Shown in pieces: positions 39,612-49,900 of a stretch of 64,000 nucleotides of DNA. The stretch lies in assembly GCA_016927865.1 (NCBI GenBank), contig JAFGLU010000122.1:1-64000 (forward strand), written 5' to 3'. Each line of letters begins with the position of its first letter. Within the stretch, counting starts at the first letter, position 1. Both the position numbers and the translations under genes were made by a program. The notes under the pieces are model-generated. The model did no database searches, had not been told where the DNA came from, and worked only from the letters and a program-made list of their open reading frames with translations. The stretch is from Anaerolineaceae bacterium (GTDB taxonomy: Bacteria; Chloroflexota; Anaerolineae; Anaerolineales; Anaerolineaceae).

Positions 39612-42024
39612 GGCGACCTTCTTGCACCGGGAATCGGACCACAACCGACGTCCCAACGCCCACCTCGCTGGATACGTCAATCGAGCCCTCCATTAATTCT
39701 AGTGATTTCTTCACAATCATCAAGCCCAAACCGTTGCCCGGAATTTCACCAACATTATTGCCCCTGAAGAAAGGGTCAAACAGCTTCATCTGTTCTTCCA
39801 ACGGAATCCCAAGACCCTCATCGGATACACGCAAGTTTACCTGTTGGTTTTCTACCCACACCACCACCTGCACGATGCTTCCCGCCGCAGAATACTTGAT
39901 TGCATTGGAGAGCAAGTTATCCAGTACTCTGCGCAACAATTCCTCATCCGTACGAACCATGATCTCAGATTGCGCCGGCGAATACTGTATCAAGTGGCTT
40001 TCCTTGATGTTGAGTTTGAAATCATCCACAACCCGTTTACAGAACGCCACCAGTTCAATGTCCGTCCGCTGAAGCTCGTGCAGGCTTTCCATCTGACTCA
40101 ACTGCAGAATGCCCCCCAGCAGGATTTCCATGCGCCGCACAGCCGCCTGGATACGCTTGAGGTGCGTACCTCGTTTCTCTGCGTCCCAACTTTCGCCATA
40201 ATGCTCCAGCAGCTCCGCCGATGAAAAAACGGTAGTCAAAGGCGTTCGGAATTGGTGAGAGGTCATCGAGAACAGGTTGGAGCGCATTTCACCCAGGCGC
40301 TTTTCACGGTCATAAGAAAGCTCCAGGCGCGCTTCATACTCCTTCTGTCTCGATATATCTCTGGCGATAGAGGAAAAGTACTGAATCTTCCCTTCCACGT
40401 CCCGGTGCGCCAATAACACCTGCGAAATCGGGATCACTCGTCCGTCTTCAAACGCCAGAGCCATCTCACCCTGCCACACATCATGTTGATACACATGAGG
40501 CATGACGACTTGCCGAATGTACTTTTGATGCTCTGCTGAGTAGAATTGGTATACGGACAACTCAGAAATGGAGTCTGTATCGCCCAACCCCACCATCTTG
40601 CGCCCGGCTTTGTTCAGGTAGCGCATCCGCCCACCCATCTCTGCCATCGCCACAATATCGGGGGTTTCCCAAATGATATCATTGAGGCGTTGCGATGAGC
40701 TTTCAATCGCCTGCCGGAAGCCGATTTCATTCATTAGCTCGCGATTGATCGCATCCTGTTCAGACACCGCTTCCAGGATACGCCTCTCCAGTTCTGCGTT
40801 CAATTGCGCGTAACGTTCCTCTGCCTGGGCTTGCTCGGTAATATCATGCACCAGCAGTAAGAATCCGGCTTGCCCGGCCAGGTCAAAAAAATCCAGCGAA
40901 AGTTTGACGTGCCGCACCCAGCGATCCTTGGTAAACACCGGCGTTTCAGCAAAGAACGGGATCGATTGGCGAGAGACGCGCTCAAATGCATCTTTGACCG
41001 CCTCATCACTGGCAAATAACTTGGTTTCTGTCAGGCTCATACCCGCCAATGCTTCCTGGGCCAGGCCGGTAATTTTTGCCAGCCCTTCGTTGGCCTGCAC
41101 AATCCGGCCCTCAGGTCGCGAAAGGATAGCTATGCCAATCATCGATGTGTTGAATACTTTAGAAAAACGTTGCTCTAGCGCCCTCAATTCCTGGGCTTGG
41201 TGGTAGAACTCGGTAATATCCAGGCCCATTGCAATCACATAGCCCACTTTTCCGCTGTCATCGACCAGCGCCGTGTTCGACCACTCAATGCGCAGTTCTC
41301 TTCCTTCGCGCGTCAGCCAGGAATTCTGATGCTGGTTGGGATATTTCGCGTTTCGCAGATCGCCCAACACCTGCATCACTTCGTCGGTTTCCTCAGGCAG
41401 CAGGAAAACCTCAGAAACCAATCGTCCCGCCACTTCTGCCAGGTGATACCCGGTGGCAGCTTCGCATTTCCGATTCAGAAACACAATATTCCCATCCGGC
41501 GTCAGCACCACGACCAAAGCATCCAGGGTATCCAGGAGCCGCTCAACGAACACCAGGCTTGTTTTCTCAGTGCGCAAAAAGCGAGGAATGCCGCTCAAGC
41601 CCTCAAAAGCATACTCGCCCTGCACCTCGCCCAGGCGTTTGGACGCATCCAGGCATATTTCGGGGTAGAAAGACTCAAGACATTCAGGTAATAAAGCTCG
41701 CGCATTCGCCAGTGGAATCACCCGATCTGCGCCAAAATTATTCAGTTTCAGCACCAGGGCCGCCGAGAATTCATCGGTCACAGCCACAACCGGCTGGTAA
41801 GCGTGGTGGAGCATTCTGGCAGCCAGGAATTCACCAACCCATTCCGCCTCGGCTTTATGCCGCAGCAGAATCAGGTCACAATCCGTGATCCGAGTGTTGT
41901 GCATTAACTCACTTGGATCATGAAAATGGACAGCGGGCAGTGGGCAGGCCTCTTCAAGCAGGCTTTGGAATGAAGCCTGTTCTTCCTCTGGGAAACCCAC
42001 CATACAGATTTTCAATGGCTGCAT
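39601..42024 (-). CDS. PAS-domain sensor histidine kinase
   Basis: PAS repeats; MTSHQFRTPLTTVFSSAELLEHYG; DEGLGIPLEEQMKLFDPFFR. Confidence 0.9.
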   Translation of the reverse strand: MQPLKICMVGFPEEEQASFQSLLEEACPLPAVHFHDPSELMHNTRITDCDLILLRHKAEAEWVGEFLAARMLHHAYQPVVAVTDEFSAALVLKLNNFGADRVIPLANARALLPECLESFYPEICLDASKRLGEVQGEYAFEGLSGIPRFLRTEKTSLVFVERLLDTLDALVVVLTPDGNIVFLNRKCEAATGYHLAEVAGRLVSEVFLLPEETDEVMQVLGDLRNAKYPNQHQNSWLTREGRELRIEWSNTALVDDSGKVGYVIAMGLDITEFYHQAQELRALEQRFSKVFNTSMIGIAILSRPEGRIVQANEGLAKITGLAQEALAGMSLTETKLFASDEAVKDAFERVSRQSIPFFAETPVFTKDRWVRHVKLSLDFFDLAGQAGFLLLVHDITEQAQAEERYAQLNAELERRILEAVSEQDAINRELMNEIGFRQAIESSSQRLNDIIWETPDIVAMAEMGGRMRYLNKAGRKMVGLGDTDSISELSVYQFYSAEHQKYIRQVVMPHVYQHDVWQGEMALAFEDGRVIPISQVLLAHRDVEGKIQYFSSIARDISRQKEYEARLELSYDREKRLGEMRSNLFSMTSHQFRTPLTTVFSSAELLEHYGESWDAEKRGTHLKRIQAAVRRMEILLGGILQLSQMESLHELQRTDIELVAFCKRVVDDFKLNIKESHLIQYSPAQSEIMVRTDEELLRRVLDNLLSNAIKYSAAGSIVQVVVWVENQQVNLRVSDEGLGIPLEEQMKLFDPFFRGNNVGEIPGNGLGLMIVKKSLELMEGSIDVSSEVGVGTSVVVRFPVQEGRLDG

Positions 42025-42051
42025 GTCCCCTCCTGTCCGCCAGCCCCGAAC

Positions 42052-42726
42052 TTATTGAGACAGTTGCCTGAGGCGGTCAACCACTTCTTCAATGCTCAGC
42101 CCATCGGTGTTGAGGATCACGGCGTCATCAGCCGGTTTGAGCGGCGCCACCGCGCGCGAGGAGTCAATCGCGTCCCTGCGCTTCATCGAAGCCAGAATCT
42201 CTTCATAGTCGCTCTGCCGCCCGCGTTCCTGGTTTTCCACATACCGCCGGCGTGCTCGCTCCTCAACGGACGCATCCAGGTAAACCTTAAGGTCCGCTTC
42301 CGGCAGCACCACTGTGCCGATATCGCGCCCCACCATCACCACCGAGCCGCGTTTCCCAATCCGCCGCTGTTGCACGGTCATGGCCTGGCGCACACCGGGG
42401 TAGGCCGACACTTGCGACACATTCGCATCCACCTGCGCCGAGCGGATCAGCCAGGTAACGTCCCGGCCACCCAAAAGCACGTCACACATCCGGCCGTCTT
42501 GCACGCTGGCCGGATCGACATCAATTTGCACAGACTCGGCCAGTTGCGTCACCTGCGCCTCATCGTCCACCGCATGCAGTTGCTCCAGCGCTGCCAAAGT
42601 CACCGCCCGATACATGATCCCGGTGTCAAAGAACAAATAACCCAATTCCTTAGCCAGCCGCTCTGCTACGGTCGATTTTCCCGACGCTGCCGGCCCGTCA
42701 ATGGCAATGATGTTCGCTCTCGTCAT
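42052..42726 (-). CDS. cmk: Cytidylate kinase
   Basis: IIAIDGPAASGKSTVAERLAKELGYLFFDTGIMYRAV; GRDIGTVVLPEADLKVYLDAS. Confidence 0.95.
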   Translation of the reverse strand: MTRANIIAIDGPAASGKSTVAERLAKELGYLFFDTGIMYRAVTLAALEQLHAVDDEAQVTQLAESVQIDVDPASVQDGRMCDVLLGGRDVTWLIRSAQVDANVSQVSAYPGVRQAMTVQQRRIGKRGSVVMVGRDIGTVVLPEADLKVYLDASVEERARRRYVENQERGRQSDYEEILASMKRRDAIDSSRAVAPLKPADDAVILNTDGLSIEEVVDRLRQLSQ

Positions 42727-42735
42727 AATTTCTCC

Positions 42736-44421
42736 CTATTGCAGCCCGGCAGCGCTCTCGTCCCCACCAGGGAACAGATCGGTACGCACCCACAGGATGA
42801 TTTGTTGATGATCGGTTAACGAGGTCCGGTAGACGGACCAGACCAGCCAATCCCTGCCCATCAGCAAGTCCCAGAAAGGCTTTTCCCATAAATAGAAATC
42901 CTGCCCCCGGTAAGGCGCAGTTTGCTCCATATAAAAATCTTCACCGGTGATCACCACCGCCGGTTGGGCATTCACGGGCAGGTCGGCTACATACGAAACA
43001 CCCTCAAACTCCCGCAGTGCCCAGCGTAGAGCCGAAGATTGCGAGCCAATCACCACAATGTCCAACTGGGTCCTCAGAGAAGGCTGCCAATCGTCAAAGT
43101 TGCGCAGGGTGGTCAAAAGCAGTTCCTCCTGTGTGAAAGGCGGCCCGCTGCGCCAAAGTTCCATCTCTGCCCGCCGGGAGGATAACCCCGCCCCGTTGAA
43201 CAAAGCCGAAAGCGCGAACACGCCCAGCACCAGGGTAAGGCCCCACTGCAACCCATCTCGCGCGGCTTCCACCGACCAGCCCCACCCCACCAGGAAGGTG
43301 GCGATACCCAAAAGCACCAATGACGCGGCAAAACGGCCCCACTGCAATGTCAGCGGAACCGATGGATCGACAATTTCGGCCAGGTTGAGCACCGAACTCC
43401 AGGCAAAAAATACCATCACCGCGGTCAGCAAAGCCTGACCGAGCATGGCAGTACGATCCTCTGGATCCACCACAAACTGCCGCGCCAACTGCCTTGAAGC
43501 CAACGCCAGCAGCGGCGGAAGCGCCCAACTCCAATCAATGATTTGTCGGGCTGGGTAAACGACCACCAGAAGCAAGGCGATTCCCGCCCATGCCGCCAGT
43601 TTCAGGTCCAATGCATCAGAGCGGAAAATGGCGCGCCCCAATCCCAGCAGCGCCAGCAACAACGCCAGCGCTTCATAGGCGGGCAGCGCCGCCAGCATCA
43701 CACCGACCGGCACGCCGGAAGGATCACTCCAACCGCGCAGGTAATCGGGCAGACTGCCCGCCGCAGCGCCCAATCCACTGGGCTGGAAAAATACCAGGCT
43801 GCCCACCAGGAAGTACACTGCCGCTGCCGCCAGCAAAGCGCTGCGCCAGTCGAATGCGTTTTCATCGTCAGAGGGCTTCTTGCTAAAAAACCACACGCCA
43901 AGCCCCGCGCTGATCAACCCTGGCCAAAGAGCAGGCCCGCTCAGCAAAGCAAACCCGGCGGCAATGCCCGCCCAAACGGGGCGTCGCGCCAGGACAAAAC
44001 CAAGCGCGGCAAACACCGCGCACACCGCGATCATGGTGCTGCCCGCCTCGCGCGAAACTGCCACCAGGCCTGGGTCCAGGGCCAGCCAGAAAGCCATCAC
44101 CAGTGCGGCCCGGCTGCCCAGCTTTTCGCGGAACAGCAGCGGCGTTAGGATGAACAGGCTGCCGGCAAAGGCCGGCCAAAAGCGGGCCATCCAGTTGGCG
44201 GCATTAGAAATGAACATCAACAAACCCGACAACATGACGTATGCAACCTGAGACCCCAATGTTCCAGACACAGCGTTGGACACGTCCAGCGCCTGCAACG
44301 CCAATCCTGCTTCGGCGTCTGAAAGAGGGGCCCGCCCCAGGGCAAAAAAGCGAACTACCAGCCCCAGCCCAAGAGCCAGCGCATACAATCCTGTGTTCAT
44401 CGTCAGCAATCGTGATTTCAT
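42736..44421 (-). CDS. Multi-TM glycosyltransferase-like protein (GT39/Agl23-like)
   Basis: LGRAPLSDAEAGLALQAL...W followed by many TM helices. Confidence 0.65.
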   Translation of the reverse strand: MKSRLLTMNTGLYALALGLGLVVRFFALGRAPLSDAEAGLALQALDVSNAVSGTLGSQVAYVMLSGLLMFISNAANWMARFWPAFAGSLFILTPLLFREKLGSRAALVMAFWLALDPGLVAVSREAGSTMIAVCAVFAALGFVLARRPVWAGIAAGFALLSGPALWPGLISAGLGVWFFSKKPSDDENAFDWRSALLAAAAVYFLVGSLVFFQPSGLGAAAGSLPDYLRGWSDPSGVPVGVMLAALPAYEALALLLALLGLGRAIFRSDALDLKLAAWAGIALLLVVVYPARQIIDWSWALPPLLALASRQLARQFVVDPEDRTAMLGQALLTAVMVFFAWSSVLNLAEIVDPSVPLTLQWGRFAASLVLLGIATFLVGWGWSVEAARDGLQWGLTLVLGVFALSALFNGAGLSSRRAEMELWRSGPPFTQEELLLTTLRNFDDWQPSLRTQLDIVVIGSQSSALRWALREFEGVSYVADLPVNAQPAVVITGEDFYMEQTAPYRGQDFYLWEKPFWDLLMGRDWLVWSVYRTSLTDHQQIILWVRTDLFPGGDESAAGLQ

Positions 44422-44454
44422 CGTTCGTCGTACCTCGTCGGCAGCTTCCCAGGC

Positions 44455-46941
44455 TTAGGGCAGTGCCGCTTCATAAATGCGCACGCTGTTATTCTCGTAC
44501 ACCAGATTCATATAAAGGCTGAACTTCTTTTCGTCGACCCTGTAAGCAGACTGCTCCAGGCGTCCGACGAATACATACCGGATATTGTACCGCAACAAGA
44601 CTGTCTGAGCTTCTTCCCATTGATTGGTTGCATACAGCCGCTCGATATCTTCCTGCCGGCTGCCTACTTCCAAATAGCCTCCGCGCCACTGGCCCTCGTG
44701 CCCTGGCCAACCCAGCACGTTCGGCAGCCCGCTATAGGTCGCCACGCGGGCAAACTCCGAGTAACTGCCACCCACTGCTTCAGCCACTACCCCATAAGGC
44801 GCATCCTTGAGCCAGGCAATGGCTTGCATCTCATCAGGATGGTACAGTGCTTGAATCTCCGAACCGTCCAGCGTCCAAATGACCCGCTGCCCTTCCATTG
44901 TGCTATATTCGGGATTGAATGCGTTGGCCCGTGAGTAGAAGGCCATGGCCGGGTAAACCAGCCCGCCTGCCACCACCAGCACCCAAACCAGGCGCATCAG
45001 GGCCTGCCTCCAGGTGGGGGCGTTTTCCCACAACCACACCGAAGCATAAGCCGCCGCGGCAGCCCACAAAATCCAGGCCTGGTAATAGAACTTGAAGATA
45101 GTGTTCATGCGCCAACCAAACTGGTCGCGCAGATAGAAGAATTCGGGGAACAAGGCCAACCCTGCCCCCAGCAGCACCAGCAGCAGCACAAACCCATCCG
45201 CCGGGCCCAGCTTGCGACCTTCGCCTTCTTCCAGCTTGGCCCCCTCGCGCCACAGCAGCCCGCCCACCAGGGCCAGCAGCCCCAACAGGCTCAACCATGT
45301 TCCTGGCTGCGCCAGCCGCCGTAAGAGAGAGGTCAGCAAAATGCTGCGCGGATCGCCCGAGGATTGGACAGACATTAACGTGTTGGCTGGCTCAGGCAAG
45401 ACCAGCATGATCGCGCCCCAGGCATACGACAACAGCCACAACCCACCGATTAAAATTCCAGCCGCCGCCAGACCCGTTTTCCAGCCTTTGCGGCTGCCCG
45501 CCGCGCCCCACTGCCCGAACAACCAGAAAAAGATCGGGATCAGCAGTACGCCGAACATCACCCACCAATGCGCCCCGCGCGTATAGAAACTCAAGCTGGG
45601 CAGAATTCCGCCCGCCTGCGAGGCGAACCCCAGGTAGAAAGGCAAATACAGCACCACGCCCGCCAGACCCAATTCCAGGGCTAGCACAACCGCGTCCACC
45701 AGCGGTGCGCTGCGCCAGCCCTCTTTTTGCAGACGAGCCAGCCCGTAAGCCGCGGCAGTCAAAGCCACGTAGATAGGAAAATCCCAGGTGTTCAGGAAGG
45801 ACAGCCCGCCCAGGCACAGCGCCAGCAGCCAGAAATCCAGGTCCAGCGGCCAGCTTCGATAGTTGAGCTTACGGAAATCTTCAGCTTGCCCGCGCCTGTA
45901 CAGGTGAAAGGCCAGCCCAATCGCCAGCAAAACGTACGGAATGGACAACACATGCGGGTGTAGGTCGCCCAGGGCAAAGGAGAACGCCGGGAACTCATCG
46001 ATCACCTCGCGCCAGCCCTCCGTCTGCCCTGGCTGGGTCACGGCCTCCCAGCCTGCGCCGGCATCGTAATCGCTGATCACCCGCGAAGCGCGCCACCACC
46101 ACCAGTTGCGATCAATTTTGAGATCATAAGGCTGGGCGGGCGGGTCCTTGAAATCCTTAATGTCCAGCCAACTCCAAAACGACGAAGCCGCCTGCCCATC
46201 GGGCAGCGTCCGCCAGAAAACGCCCATCGAATGCATCAGGTCCAGCGGCCCGGCAAAGTTGCCCAGCAGCAGCAAGCACAACGGCGCCAGCAGCGCGCCG
46301 ATGTGCGCATTCCGCCGCCTGGGCTGCGCCGCCAACAGGTTATACACCACCCCATACACGCCCAATCCCGCCAGGCTGAAGGAAGTCACCAGCCCCAGGC
46401 TGAAGCCTACCGGGGCGGCGGCCCCGCTCAACCCGCTTAGCATGGCAACGATCAGGTAACCGAAGTAATAATACGAAATGCCGTAGCCCGAAAGCCAGGG
46501 ATCGTGCGGCGGAAAGCCCGGCGAGCGCAAAATAGCATTGATGAAAGCCAGCTCCATCGGTTTCTCCGTGGTCGCCAGGTCCGGGTTGGCTGAGCGCACC
46601 ACCACCCAGGCCGCGAACATCACCGCGAAGAGCGCTTCCGCCAGGATCGTCTGCGCCTGGCGCTCCGCCAGCCACGCCCGCAGATCGCCCCAGCGGCCTT
46701 TACGCATGGCCAGCACCGACAAACCCACAATGACCAGCAGGCTGACCAGCCAGCCGCCCGAATTGTTCGGCACAACCCCCAACGAGCCGCCCATCCACAG
46801 CACATAGCCCCACAGCAGCAGCCCCAAAGGCTTGCTCAGAGTCCAGCCGCGGTCGGGTAAAAAGCGCAGCAGCCGCCAGGCCAGCGGGAACACCGCCAGC
46901 CCGCTCACCACAATCCACAAGTACCAAATCACTGCGGTCAT
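44455..46941 (-). CDS. DUF2298 / Chlor_Arch_YYY membrane protein
   Basis: EKPMELAFINAILRSPGFPPHDPWLSGYGISYYYFGYLIVAMLSGLSG signature. Confidence 0.88.
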   Translation of the reverse strand: MTAVIWYLWIVVSGLAVFPLAWRLLRFLPDRGWTLSKPLGLLLWGYVLWMGGSLGVVPNNSGGWLVSLLVIVGLSVLAMRKGRWGDLRAWLAERQAQTILAEALFAVMFAAWVVVRSANPDLATTEKPMELAFINAILRSPGFPPHDPWLSGYGISYYYFGYLIVAMLSGLSGAAAPVGFSLGLVTSFSLAGLGVYGVVYNLLAAQPRRRNAHIGALLAPLCLLLLGNFAGPLDLMHSMGVFWRTLPDGQAASSFWSWLDIKDFKDPPAQPYDLKIDRNWWWWRASRVISDYDAGAGWEAVTQPGQTEGWREVIDEFPAFSFALGDLHPHVLSIPYVLLAIGLAFHLYRRGQAEDFRKLNYRSWPLDLDFWLLALCLGGLSFLNTWDFPIYVALTAAAYGLARLQKEGWRSAPLVDAVVLALELGLAGVVLYLPFYLGFASQAGGILPSLSFYTRGAHWWVMFGVLLIPIFFWLFGQWGAAGSRKGWKTGLAAAGILIGGLWLLSYAWGAIMLVLPEPANTLMSVQSSGDPRSILLTSLLRRLAQPGTWLSLLGLLALVGGLLWREGAKLEEGEGRKLGPADGFVLLLVLLGAGLALFPEFFYLRDQFGWRMNTIFKFYYQAWILWAAAAAYASVWLWENAPTWRQALMRLVWVLVVAGGLVYPAMAFYSRANAFNPEYSTMEGQRVIWTLDGSEIQALYHPDEMQAIAWLKDAPYGVVAEAVGGSYSEFARVATYSGLPNVLGWPGHEGQWRGGYLEVGSRQEDIERLYATNQWEEAQTVLLRYNIRYVFVGRLEQSAYRVDEKKFSLYMNLVYENNSVRIYEAALP

Positions 46942-46945
46942 ATCG

Positions 46946-49900
46946 TTACCGCACCTGATAGATCACGGTTTGGCCGGTGCGGAACACCTCGCCCCACAGT
47001 TCGCCATCCCAGGCTTCAAACTTGGCCAGCCCTTCCGGAGTGTAGATGGCGTGTTCCATCACACCCACCACAATGTACTTCACATCGTAACGGGACAGGA
47101 AATCCGTGGTCAGGCTGCGCTCCTCCGTGTTATAGAACAGGCCAATCTGTTCCACTCTGCCAAACACCCATTCCGAAGGGGTCAAAGCCCGCTGCTGGCG
47201 CTGATGCCAGTTCCAGCCCACCACACCCGGTAATCCGGTGTAAATGGTATAACGCGAGCCCCAGCGGTATTCGGTGACATGACCTTCCACAATCACCGGC
47301 GAGCCGGGCACGTTCTCCTGCATCCACTGAATTGCCACGTAATCTTCCGCCAGGCTCATGTCCGTGCCGTTTTCGCCGTAGGTAGCGAAAGGCATATAAG
47401 CCATGCCGTCCAGGGTGTGGGGAGCCTCGCTGCTATAGCGATCCTTAATTTTATCTGCGCCGCCCAGCAAGGGGAACAGCGCCGCGCTAAAGACCAGCCC
47501 CACCGCCAGCACCTGCCAGGCGTTGCGCCGCAGCGCGGGCCACTCCTTCAGCACCGCGGGCAGCACCCAGGCCAGCGAAGCCGCCGCCGAGAGCGAAAGC
47601 AAAGTCCAGGCTTGCATATACAGCTTGAACACCGTGTTCATGCGCCCCAGGTCGCCTTCCAGGTGGAACAGCTCGACAAACAGCGTCAATGCCAGGGCCG
47701 TACCCACCAGGAACAACACCGCGCGTTTGGCCGCGGGCATGTTGGGCCGCAGCAGCAGCGTTGCCGCCCAGGCCATCACCAGAATCGCCAGCCAACCAAT
47801 CTGCACCTTGAGCAAGAACAGGCCCACCACCATCAGCACGAGCACCGCCAGCAGGAACAGGATCAACTCGCGGAATTTCATCACTTTGTTCAGCGAGGAA
47901 ACCGGCGTGGTTGCCATCCAATCGCGCGTCTCCCATCCCATCCAGGAGAGAATAAAGAACAAGAACACGCCCCAATGAGTGATATACGACCAGAAGGGTG
48001 AAGGCTCGTCATGCCAGAACTTGACCTTGTCATAGCCCTGTCCGAACCAATCGGTGAACGGCTGGTACAGCAGCAAGGCCAGCCCCACCAACAGGAGGGC
48101 GCTCAACCCGCCCAAGGCCAGCCCCTTGACCCAGTTCTCCTTCTTCTTCACCGCGCCGCTGACAGACGCAAACAGGATCGCCACCGCGCCCAGGGCCAGG
48201 TAAGTGGGCAGGTCCCAGGTGTTCATCGGTTTCAACGCGCCTATAGCCAGCCCGCCCAAGAAGAAGGTCACCGCAAAGTGAATCTTCTTGCCGCGCCCGT
48301 CTTCCAGCCCCCATTCCCATCCCTTCAGCGCAATAGACAGCGCCCAGGCCAGCGCCAGGATGGTCACCGGCAGGGCAAACATATGCGCGTGCGGGTCGGC
48401 GTACAGGAAGGTGAAGGCCGGAAACTCGGTGATGGCGCTGCCGGGGTACACCCGGCTGGGGTCCCAATACCAGTTGCCCGCGCCATAAGGCAATCTCGAA
48501 CCTTCAAACAACCGGCCAATGCCCCCCACCGTCCAGCCAATCTTCTGGAAGATATTGGAGTCCACCACGGTGCCGTCCGGCGCCGCCAGACGCATGATGC
48601 CATGCCAGATCATTCGCAGCGAGCCCAGGTTGCCCACAATCGCCAGCAGCACCGGCCCGGCCAATCCTACCAGGAAGGGCGGCGCGGGCTGCTCTTCGCC
48701 CTCCGCCGGGGCTTTGCGCCCCGCGCTAATCAGGTTCCAGGCCACACTGTAAGCCCCCAGCCCCACCAGCGAGAAGAAGGTCGGCAGAATCAGGTTGTAG
48801 GCTACCGCCGGGACAATCCCAAGCCACTTCACCGGTATGCCCGCCACGACAAAACCGTAATAATAATAATTTAAGTACCCGCCCGCAAACCAGGGGTCAT
48901 ACGGCGGGAAGGTGGTGCTCTTCAACACGGCGTTAAAGTAGGAGAAATCCATCGGCTTCTCGCCGCCCTTATACGGGTGCCACAAGTCGGGGTTACCCAG
49001 GCGCACCAGCAAAAAGATGACGAACAGAATCAGGCCGATCAATTCGACCCAGAAAAAGTAACGTTTCTTTTCCCGCAGTTCGCGGCCCAGTTCCTCGCGC
49101 TGCAGCCAGGCCAGCCCGGCGTTGATCAACAGCAGCAGCAGCGCCGCAGCGCTGATGGTCAGCGGGACAAAAGGCACCCTGGCCGAGCCCGCCACCCACA
49201 CAATCCACGCCAGCAGCATCATTCCCGCGATTTTTGTCAGCGGGAAGCCCTTGTCCGGCAGCCCGCGCAGTGCCAGCCGCACCAGCGGGTAGTTGATCCA
49301 ACCCAACAGGCTGATCACCAGGTACCACACCACCAACCCCACAAAGGGGTACTTGTTCAACAGCCCATCCCGGTCAAACAATTCCGCCCAGGTGCCTCCG
49401 TCGCGTTGTTCGGCCAGCCGGTCGGTGGGCAGCAGCAAGTTAGCCGGGAAACTCTTAGCCTTCCCTGGAATAATGCGCACCACCTGAGACAGGTCCACGC
49501 GCTCCAGGATTTCTCGAACCGCTTGCGAGTCGTAACCGGCGGTCTTCTTGAAGATCAGAACTTTGGGGTGGTCGTAAACGGTGAAAGCCTCTTCGGCGAA
49601 CTGTGTATTGAAGCGCAGCCCGCCCAGGTTTGGATCGGACTGGAACACAGCGATCAATTCAAAGCCCAGTTCGCCCTGGTACATGCCAGGCTCCCCCACC
49701 CGGTAGCAGGTGAGAATATCCTCCTCCGCCGGGCAGCCAATCAGGCTGCGGTAGAACTGCGTGGTCAACGGATAGCGCTCGGGTACGCGGGTCGTGGTGC
49801 CCCACTGGCGGTTCGAGCTAATAAAAATGTAATCTCCGTTGTCCAGGTTGTTCAGGAAGCGGTCCAACTTTTCGGCGTTGTCGTCCCAGTACATCTCAAA